From the NCBI GenBank assembly GCA_905178155.1, contig CAJINV010000013.1, positions 3,096,158 to 3,160,157 on the forward strand: 64,000 nt of DNA, given 5' to 3'. Origin of the DNA: Amoebophrya sp. A120 (lineage: Eukaryota; Sar; Dinophyceae; Syndiniales; Amoebophryaceae). A program made the position numbers and the translations under genes. Positions 55,880 through 64,000 of the stretch are shown piece by piece. How positions within the stretch are numbered: the stretch's first letter is position 1; each line of letters begins with the position of its first letter. A model generated the notes under the pieces. The model did no database searches and had not been told where the DNA came from. It saw only the letters and a program-made list of their open reading frames with translations.

Positions 55880-58800
55880 ATGTGCTGTTTAGTTTTCACA
55901 GTTCCGTGGTCGATCGTCCGCAATGGGTCCTTTGGGTCGCCGGCCACCGCGACACAAGGACCCATATACGAGCGGTTTCTGGCCCAGGCGAAGCGCGCGC
56001 GCTTCGGGTCGCAGCAGTCCGCGGAAAAGGTCGCGGGGTTTCTGTCCTGGCGGTTTTCCCAGCTGTGCCTGCTGCCGTTTTTTTACTTGATCCGTGGAAT
56101 CATCGACATGACGGACGTGCGACTGTACGATAATTTCAGGGACCACGTGGAGGAGACCGTGCCTAACAACAGTACTACCATGGCCCAGGAGGTGGTTGCC
56201 GAGCTGGCTCCCTTTTTCCGCACGTTGGGCCTCGAGGACCGGTTGCTGGATGCGGTGAATGTGTGCAACATCCTGTTGCTACTCCTGTGCATCGTGTTCA
56301 ATTTCGGGCCGGAATACTTTTTGAAGGGAGGAACAGCAGCTGTATCAGAAGTAGGGGAGAAAAATCATGATAGCTTGCGGCCTTCACGTCGAAGTGACAG
56401 CGCCGGGAACTACAGGAAGACGTCTCGCACCCCAGCTGAAGATGTCCTCGAGGGTAGTGCGACTTCTGCGACCGAGGAGAGAGTAGAACTTCTATCCGAG
56501 GATATGGATGGTCACAGAGCGGCGGAAAGCATTTTGATGCGGCTCAGGGCGGGAAAAGAGACACGGCAGCGTCCGGAGGTAGAATTTGAAGGAAGTGGTA
56601 GTAGATCTGCGTTGGCTGTTGCTGAGGATAATGCTCTAGTACGAGGGGAGACACAACATTCCGAAGGTAGCGCGCCAGAAGGCATAGACGTCACAGCAAT
56701 TGTAGAGGGGATCATAGAAGATCAAGATCATGGCGACGATGATAGACCACTGACGGAACAGGATATTATGACTATACTGGAGCAGCGGCTGTCTGCGGCA
56801 ACACAAGAACCAGGTGGCCCAGAGGACGCGAGGACCAGCGACGGTCAGAGCAAGAAAACTGCAGGCGAGAAGCAGGAAGAACAAGATCCGACTACTGCGG
56901 CGGGCGCAGTGGATTCCTACCTGAGCATGCTGATTTGGCTGCAGCGCGTGGGCGGGTGCATCCTGATCCTGAGCTTTGCGCTGAGCATGTCGGTGCCCTT
57001 TGTGTTGTATCTCCTGATCCCCTTCCGCGCCTGGATCGACGGGACGGGCCTGCAGAAGGTCTTCTGCGTTCGTATAACCCGCTCAGGTGTTACAATCTCA
57101 AACGTTACAATAGAATCTGGAATTTGTGTTGCAAGAAGTGCATTATCTAGCCAACTCTCATAGAATTGCGCATGACAAGTTTCGGAGCTCCGAACCGCAC
57201 TAGAATCTGGCGAAATTTGTATTGCAGAAAGCGTAACGCTCTGCGAGTCTGTCATGCTCATCATGCAACACAAATCCCAGATTCTATTGTATGTAGTGAG
57301 GTCACCGAACGGCTCTAACCAGGGAGTTTTTTTGACAGTCAGACAGCAAAACGGCCGTCAGTTTTCAAGCCGCCGGAGGCGTTTTTTGACATAAAAAATT
57401 TATAATTATCAAGCGGACGGGGCTTTGCCATCAAACAAGCCCGGTCGAAAACTATCGATTCGCACTGGATAAAACGACGCAGGGGAGCCGGCAAAAGGGG
57501 CGCCCTTCTGAGGCGCCCGCCGCCTTAGTTTCTGGCGATTTGGGGCGCCCAAAAAGGGGCGCGCAAAAAACGCGCCCAAAATCAGAACAGCGAAACAGCA
57601 TGGCACGGCCGCGATTTCGGAGCATTTTGGGCGGCCGCGAAAGCGGCCGCCTTTTCGCCGGTTTCAGAGCCTGGGAAGCTTTGCAAAAAGCGCCGGCGTG
57701 AAAAATAAAAACGCGAAAAAGAAAAAGCGGCCCGCACGCGCAAAGCCAATCCGCATGCTATGGGCCCGATTTTTCTTCGCTTTTTGGGCGCCCCCCGTGG
57801 CACCCGGATCGGCCCCATAGCATGGGGGCTGGCTTTCGGAAAGGAATTTCGGAAATTTTCCAAAATTTGCGACGTTTCCCAAGTGGCCGCCATACCGTGC
57901 GGCATAACGTTACTCACGGCGGTATGGCGAGCCCATAGAACGCAAAGCCGCGGCCAAGGCTGCGGTCGGCAAAAAAACGCCCACGACCTCACTACCTCCG
58001 CCTCGGCGGCTATTATTGGTAACGTTTGAGATTGTAACGGTTGAGCAGGTCATAGTTCGGGGCGTCGCCTACGTTTTGACAAACGTGTATCCGGTCGACC
58101 GGCAGGTCAACGAAACGCTCGTGCTCACGGCCAACGCCTTTGCCTACACAAGAAGAACCAACAGCAGTATTAGAGACGTTCAGGCCGCTTGTCGTGCCTG
58201 GTGCAACACTATGTCTTCCGCCCCGGAGAACTCAGGAGACTCTGTTGTCACTAACTACAGAGCAAATGACCGTTGCTTCGGGGAGTGCCTTTTTGCAAAA
58301 AGTGTTATACCGGAGAAGAACCAGGTGCAGCAGGAAATTTTAGCAAAAACCTCTCCAGGCCGCGGGATAAAGAACGATAGCAATTGGACGACCATGCCTT
58401 CTGTTGATGTTTCCAGGAAGGTTCCGGACTTACTTTTTGTCACAAAAGATGGAGGTGAAGTAGACCCTTTAGCTCACGTCTGGTTTAAGGACGACCAGGC
58501 TCACGCGGCGCAGCAATCTGGCGAATATTGGTGGCGTGCACAAATGAAACACGGTAACCCGAAACCGGAACCCAAAACACCAAATACAAGTTCTACGGCC
58601 CCCTTCGACCTCCACTATGAAGAACAAGACGAAACAGAACCCAGCAACAGCATGATAAGCAAAAACCGGGAGTTTATTGCGGGCCAGTTGCGGTCTGCGC
58701 GTTACGACCTGCTGGGTAGCCAGGACCTGGACGTGGAGGCTTTACTCCAGAAAGAGTTAGAAGCTACAAATAATGGCGGGGATCACCCTGAGTCAGAACG

Positions 58801-61800
58801 CGGAAAACTAGACCAGAATCTGACTTCATCTCCCCCGACATCTTCTGCCACATCACTTTACACCTACAACGATGTTGATCCGACTGTGTCCCTGAAGGCC
58901 GATCCGGCGCGATTCTTTGCTGTGGACCAATTCTGTTCGCACCACGGCAGCGCCTGGAAGGACCAGTTCGATTCCTTCGCCCTCCCCTGCGCAGTCGGCA
59001 CGGCGGACGCGTGCGATGAGGTTCTCGGGCGGAAAAGGCCGTTCGTTAGCGACGAGGAGACGACTTCCGGGGGTCCTTCTTTTATTTCCGCCGAAGTAGA
59101 GGAAGATGAAGAAGATGCATTCGATTTCCCCCAAAGCCAGAGTCCCTTTGTTGGGGCGACTCCTAGTACAGGCTCGTTGGAACAAGACGGAAAAAACTAT
59201 GACTACACAAGAGGTTCACGTTCATCTGGCAAGATCAAAAGCAAGTCTTCTTGGCGTACCGGCATGAGTGTTTTTTTGGAGCACCAGACGGCACGACAGA
59301 CGAGAGAAGACAAACTGCATTGGGACACCGACCACATTTTGAATGCTCCTCCTTTCGCCCCCGCTGCTGCAAATGTTGAAAATGAAATTACAAGCTCGTC
59401 GTTGTCAAAACCGGTTTGCCTGGACTACGAGCGAAAGGAAAACGATTACGGAAAAAAGGTGCAAAGGGCGGCGCTGGCCTACATGAGTACGTGTCTGGAA
59501 GAGATGTATTTTTACCACACGGGCCGGTATTGCGAGATCGAGCCGTTGAGATGCGATGCGGAGGTGCGCGCGGAGCTGAAGAAGAAGGTGTTGGAGACGA
59601 AAGCGGAAAAACGCGCGACCGCTCTAACGCCCCCTGCTTCGGTGACAAAAGATTTAGAAGCTGTGCCGCCGGCTCCGGAAGAGATTTTTTCCTCTTCGAG
59701 GATTCTTCCTCGTCGAGGACTTTTATCAGGAATAAATGGGAACGACTTCATTGCAGATGATCATGCCGAACCGCAACTTGATCATGTAATAGCTGACGGA
59801 AATAAAAATAATTCCACCAATCGGTCCGAGGGTAAAAACAACTACTCCATGCAGCTGCACCAGAATCTCAGTTCAATAGCACCACAAGGACGACCAGTAC
59901 GACGAGACGTCATGAATGCAGTAAACGATCTTCGTCTAGGTCCGCCCGTTTCCCACCACGACGTACATTATTACGATTTGAATCGTGAGCCGATAGGACA
60001 AGACGGGCAAGTCGGAGTAGTTCAAACAAGCTTGGAAGGGTCAAAGGTAGAGGAGGAAAATGACATTAATGTGCTCAGCGCTTGGGATTCCGATTTATGG
60101 GAAGAACAGCGAGAAGAACGACATACCCTCGTGCCCACGGAGGAAGACGTTATTTGGCGCGTGGCAATGCAAAGTCACATTTTTCCGGACTGGTGGCAGC
60201 GACCCCGGTGGGTGCAGCAGCAACTGTACGGGGAGAAGACCTCCTTCGTCGGCGTGCGGTTCCACCAACGAGCGAAAAGAGCGTTCCGCGCGGCCTTTCG
60301 CGGCTACGAGAGAAATCAGGATGTTTCGGACGAAGCGTCAACTTCTGCTTCGCCATCGCGACGACCAAGAAGTGGTGTGGCAGAATCAGGACGTGAGAGG
60401 GAAAGCGGATTTGTCGCAGCTTTTTTGCAGAAACGAAGAAAGGGGACCCGGCGAGCATTATCATCTCAGAGGAGCGGAAATAAAGCTGGTTTTCTCGCAT
60501 TTAAAACGAGAGGTACAACTAGTAGGAGCCATAGTTTCGGGAATATCCACAGTGGGAGAGCATCAGTGGTACAGACGGAAAAAGATGACGAGCAGGTGGA
60601 TGAGGCAGGAAGAGGCACTGATAATAAGAACCATACCACGAGGGGTTCTCTATCAGCTCCCGGAGGCCGACAGGGGCAGGGGCGATTAGACCGGCGTGGA
60701 ATGTCCTCGCGGAACGCCACAGGAAGTGGTGAACAGCGCTCGTGGTCCTCCCGTTGGCATGACGCCCGCAACCGGGAAAGACACCAAGGTGTGCTGCTGA
60801 CCCCGGCCGAAGCGACCGAGGCCATGGAGCACGCGAGCGATTTTATCTTGCGGAACCAACTGAAGTCGGCCGCATTGGAATCCCTGGCGGAGATCGAGCG
60901 GCAGATTTTGATCGCCCTGTCCCTGACCATGGGCACCATGGCCTTCATCGCGCTGTTTCCAATCGTGATGGCCCTGGGGACGGGGTTGAGCCAGGCGCTC
61001 TCCAACCAGCGGGCAATTTTCGGGGAAAAATCGGGCCAGAGCGCCGTCTGGATCCTGCTGTTGGTGCAGATGTTCTCCTTGCCGTTGTTCGTCACGGCCA
61101 TGGCCCTGATTCAGCAGCTCTTCGGAGGGGAAAAGTACTTCACGCTTCTCCTCATCTGCGTGGTGATTTTCGTCGCCCTGCCGCTGTTCAAGGTGGTCCG
61201 TTTGTCCAACGAAGACACCATGGTGAATTCCAACGCCGCCAAGGCGATTCGCGTCGTCGAAGTGTTGGTAAAGATCTCCTTACCGATCGCGGCGGTGTTC
61301 TGCCTCGGGATGCTGGTGTACAACAAGTTTCTTGAGGTGTTCTACTGGGTGGAGCTCGACTACTGGACGCTCGCGACTTCGCTGATCTCCCTGTTTTGTA
61401 ACTTTATGGCGCGGAAAATGGTGACGGCGCTGGTGTGCACAGATTTGCTGGTCGCGGCCTACTGCTCCATCGAGCTCTGGGAGAGCAACCACTTTCAGGA
61501 CCCCATGAACGCAAAAATCGTCCAGGACATGGCCGTTTTCATGAACGTGACCCAACCGCAAATGGAAAACAAAACCGACGCGGCGCAGATGATGGCCCTC
61601 GGGAAGCAGCGCATGAAGGGGTACGGCGAGCGTTTGAAAATCTTCCTGCAGAAAGCCAAGAGCGGGGACACAAATGATGGCAGTACCGACAGAAGTAAAT
61701 TAGAATTAGTATTAAAAACTGGATCGACTGATGTATCTTCCAGTAGTGAAATGACGCGCCTGTTGCAACCGTTGAGTTACAAGGAACTCTTAAACCGCGG

Positions 61801-62032
61801 ACGTGAAGGGACCGAGGAGAACCTCTACAACAGGCAGCGAGCCTCTTCGACCTTCATTCGCCCGATCGGCGCGAGTTTTTCGCGAGAGCGCCAGGAGATG
61901 CTTGGGGGAGAAGAGATAGTACAAACGAACGCAGCGGAGCATGTAGATGGTCGTCCTACCGTGGTTCCAGAAGAGGACGACGAAAATGTGAGTAACCCGT
62001 TGGGCGGCCCCCGACGGTCGATATCGATGTAA
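55880..62032 (+). CDS. Large polytopic membrane protein, unrecognised, split by a 990-base composite intron
   Basis: Exons 55880-57058 and 58049-62032 join as AAG-gtc to cag-GTC, giving 1720 residues (RAWIDGTGLQK then VIVRGVAYVLTNV). Hydrophobic segments near the N-terminus include LCLLPFFYLIRGIIDM, VNVCNILLLLLCIVFNFG and VGGCILILSFALSMSVPFVL. A long hydrophilic region of about 900 residues with paired Cys follows (for example CRAWCNTMSS and CLDYERKEND). A C-terminal block has about seven membrane helices (LIALSLTMGTMAFIALFPIV through DLLVAAYCSIELWESN). No transporter, channel or receptor signature is recognised. The start is uncertain because CACAG before TTCCGTGG at 55903 could be an acceptor. 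Confidence 0.65.
57089..58038 (+). mobile_element. Composite intron: outer TIR element
   Basis: GTTACAATCTCAAACGTTAC at 57089-57108 is the perfect inverse of 58019-58038, and a weaker match extends outward (GCTCA on both). The intron it forms lies between AGGTC copies at 57057-57061 and 58047-58051. The interior from 57300 is GC-rich with hairpins, such as CGCCATACCGTG with CACGGCGGTATGGCG near 57888-57927 and a GCTATGGGCCCGAT and ATCGGCCCCATAGC pair at about 57758 and 57810. TCTCAAACGTT is shared with the ABCB intron 1 terminus. Confidence 0.8.
57107..57290 (+). mobile_element. Nested TIR element inside the composite intron
   Basis: The 27 bases at 57107-57133 are the inverse of 57264-57290 with one mismatch, starting ACAATAGAATCTGGAATTTG. 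The element overlaps the inner end of the outer left TIR by two bases. It contains GCATGACAAG and TGTCATGC, plus a third internal copy of the terminus, AGAATCTGGCGAAATTTG, near 57200. Confidence 0.8.
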
Positions 62033-62912
62033 GTGAAAGAAGTGATGAATCATCAGCATTATCTTCAAAAAAATATTAATATTTTTTATATTTGTATAAT
62101 CAGAAGGCTCACTTTTATACGCGGTTAAAAGTACTTGTGGGTAAGAAGGATGTTCTGCTTCTGGCACGAATGCAATTGCATGTATGATACACTAGTAGGT
62201 ACAGCTCATTTTTGAAGTTCGAAAAAAAAAGACAACCCGCCAGTCAGTGTTGTCCCCGTGTGGGAACTGCAAACGTAATTGAAGCGTTGATCTACGCACG
62301 TCGTGCATGTTCTAGTTCAGAGTCAGCTGTCGATTTTGGTCGTGGTTCACCTGGATCTTCTCGGTCAAATTGTCTCAGCATGGTAGAAAGAAAGTTTCAA
62401 CTGCCTGGAACATTCGTCCGTACAACTCTTGAGGACACCTACCTGTCGTTTCGTTTTCGTCTATATCGTTCTTTCGCGCGCATTTTGCGTATTTTTCATA
62501 TTGGATGTCGGCTTTTTCGTGTTGTTGAAGTCGGTTACGTTGTGTTGTGATGTTCTTTGTTGAGACAGAAAGCTCATATCCATCGTGTACCGTACTTGCT
62601 TTGGTTGGTGCGATCAATGTCAATGTTTCTGCTTCGTCCAAGTTTTTGTCGTGTGTTTTCGTCGGCTTCACACTTTTGAATCATGAATCAATCTAGGCCG
62701 TCGTTCTCCTCTGAGTCAAATTGACAACCCGTTATCCTTAGCTCTATGACAATAGAGTTTCAATTTGAAAGTCCAGTTTAGAATGTCGATGTAGTTCCAC
62801 AAGCGGTAGGAGTTTATACATGCCCCCTTTCTTTTCTTGATTTGTTTCCCCCACGATGAAAAAAGCTTAAAGCTATATATAGTTTCACAGAAGAAAAAAA
62901 TCTCTAAACACG
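62033..62912. other. Intergenic, nothing supported
   Basis: About 880 bases. The open frame at 62212-62550 has no motif. T-rich on the + strand around 62440-62530. Confidence 0.4.
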
Positions 62913-64000
62913 ATGATGAGTATGAGGGCAAAGATACATGACCCGGGCACCACGACCAGAGCAAGGGGCTTCCGCTTCCACGCCTGCATAATTTCTAGTC
63001 TGGTCCCTTCCTTAGTGGGCGCGTTTTTGATCTCGGAAAATAAGCAAGAAAGTGGAAATAAAGCGAAAACCACCGAGGAAATAAGCGATCATGGCGTCGA
63101 CGAGTGGGTACAGCAAAAGGAGGCAGAGGGGGAAGGGTGGCGGAAGAACAACTGGGTGACCTTTAAGGACGAGGTTTGCAAGGGGCACGACGTGCTGACG
63201 ATCGAAGCAGCGGAATGCAAGTGCCCCTTCGGGACGGGTTACATCGGCGAGATTTCGTGGCCGGACTACTCCTTCACGCCGAACACACCTTGCGCTTTGG
63301 CGTCCACTCGCAAGGAGTGCGAAGAATTCGCGGCCGAGAAAGGAAGTAGTAGTACAAGTTTTGGGGCAGCAGCAGGAGCAGCACACCAGCACACAGCGAC
63401 CGGTGGCTCCTCTGTGGACTGGGAATGCGAGTGGGTTCCCTTTGCCTACAGCCAAGACGACGCACCGCTGAAGTACGGCGCCTGCGTGTCGCACGGACCC
63501 AACCACCCGAAAGACGAGATCGCCCCCGGCGTGATTCTACTGGGTTGGTGCTTTGTCTCCGGGTACGTCCTCCACGCCTCCGGGCCCTACTTGTGGCTGC
63601 GCTTGCTGTTTCGGCGGACCACACGGCATTTGTTGAATGCCGTTGGAGTTATCGGTGTGCTCGTGCCTCTATTGCTTTACCTGGTCAAGCCCAACGCCCA
63701 GGAGGAGCGCCCTGCGGCGGCCTGTGCGTCCTCGTATGGGATGCCGAGCGTGCATTCGTCGGTGGCGACGGCATTGATGACCCTGTACCTGCTGCAGCTC
63801 GCCTACGCCACGGACCGGGCGTCGGTCCGGATTCCCGGCGCCTTTGAGAACGGGGAAAGAAGGAACAAGCGTGCAGGAGGGGGTGACCTTGAGCGCGGTG
63901 GGGGCGATGAAGTTGACAATACGATGATCCTTCCGGAGCGACGCAGACACCTGGGCAACGAAACGTGTTTACTACAGTGCGCCCAGAACATCTATTTCCA
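62913..64000 (+). CDS. PAP2-type membrane phosphatase, N-terminal part, cut by window edge
   Basis: An open frame from the ATG at 62913 runs without stop to the window end (362 codons plus two bases). Motif 1 of the PAP2 superfamily, K-x6-RP, is KPNAQEERP, and motif 2 appears as GMPSVHSS, the PSxH form seen in dolichyl-diphosphate and lipid phosphatases. The third motif would lie past the edge. Helices flank the motifs: IAPGVILLGWCFVSGYVL, LLNAVGVIGVLVPLLLYLV and VATALMTLYLLQL. The first 180 residues form a Cys-containing extension (CKCPFGTGYIGEISWPDYSF) that may face a lumen. Such enzymes dephosphorylate lipid or polyprenyl phosphates in the ER. A basic and acidic linker after motif 2 (ENGERRNKRAGGGDLERGG) is unusual. 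Confidence 0.72.
   Translation, partial: MMSMRAKIHDPGTTTRARGFRFHACIISSLVPSLVGAFLISENKQESGNKAKTTEEISDHGVDEWVQQKEAEGEGWRKNNWVTFKDEVCKGHDVLTIEAAECKCPFGTGYIGEISWPDYSFTPNTPCALASTRKECEEFAAEKGSSSTSFGAAAGAAHQHTATGGSSVDWECEWVPFAYSQDDAPLKYGACVSHGPNHPKDEIAPGVILLGWCFVSGYVLHASGPYLWLRLLFRRTTRHLLNAVGVIGVLVPLLLYLVKPNAQEERPAAACASSYGMPSVHSSVATALMTLYLLQLAYATDRASVRIPGAFENGERRNKRAGGGDLERGGGDEVDNTMILPERRRHLGNETCLLQCAQNIYF

Overview
The window is eukaryotic nuclear DNA from a protist. Evidence: a 376-residue actin split by two short introns, RIO2, an ORC1/CDC6-type ATPase, a small TIM chaperone, a Ulp1-type SUMO protease and a P-glycoprotein-like ABC transporter. Every gene I can support lies on the + strand, as in the long one-way gene arrays of dinoflagellates and kinetoplastids. 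The introns are short and many look like inserted elements: terminal inverted repeats (TIRs), short direct duplications at the exon junctions, and a recurrent GCATGACA/TGTCATGC motif. In several cases the splice sites implied by the duplication are not GT-AG. Together this best fits an alveolate, most likely a parasitic dinoflagellate of the Syndiniales (Amoebophrya-like). That assignment is inference from architecture, not a database match.

Layout. 0-10 kb: ORC1/CDC6, two unrecognised proteins (3.2-4.3 and 4.6-5.7 kb), RIO2 kinase (7.2-9.3 kb). 9.8-13.5 kb: two proteins with mitochondrial-type presequences, the second an eight-exon double HMG-box protein with a Met/Lys-rich tail. 14.3-22.4 kb: a large probably secreted IPT-like protein with a very basic C-terminal half, a HAD-fold phosphatase-like protein and a small TIM. 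23-28 kb: a Ulp1-like protease interrupted by an SR-rich insert, then actin. 29.5-31.7 kb: a cation/Ca2+ exchanger. 31.7-34.9 kb: gene-poor and repeat-rich. 34.9-39.8 kb: full ABCB transporter. 40.9-52.0 kb: large low-complexity proteins without recognised domains. 52.0-54.1 kb: GC-rich satellites and hairpins. 54.1-62.0 kb: a low-complexity protein and a 1720-residue polytopic membrane protein whose 990 bp intron is two nested TIR elements. 62.9 kb to the edge: a PAP2-type membrane phosphatase cut off by the window.

The genes do not form one pathway. They are a mixture of housekeeping functions (replication licensing, ribosome maturation, SUMO processing, mitochondrial import, cytoskeleton), membrane transport and lineage-specific proteins. 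The most interesting signal is the population of intron-forming elements, which appear to insert in coding sequence with target duplication and are removed by splicing, in places at non-standard boundaries. Exon coordinates are from reading frames and splice motifs only; transcripts would be needed to fix them.
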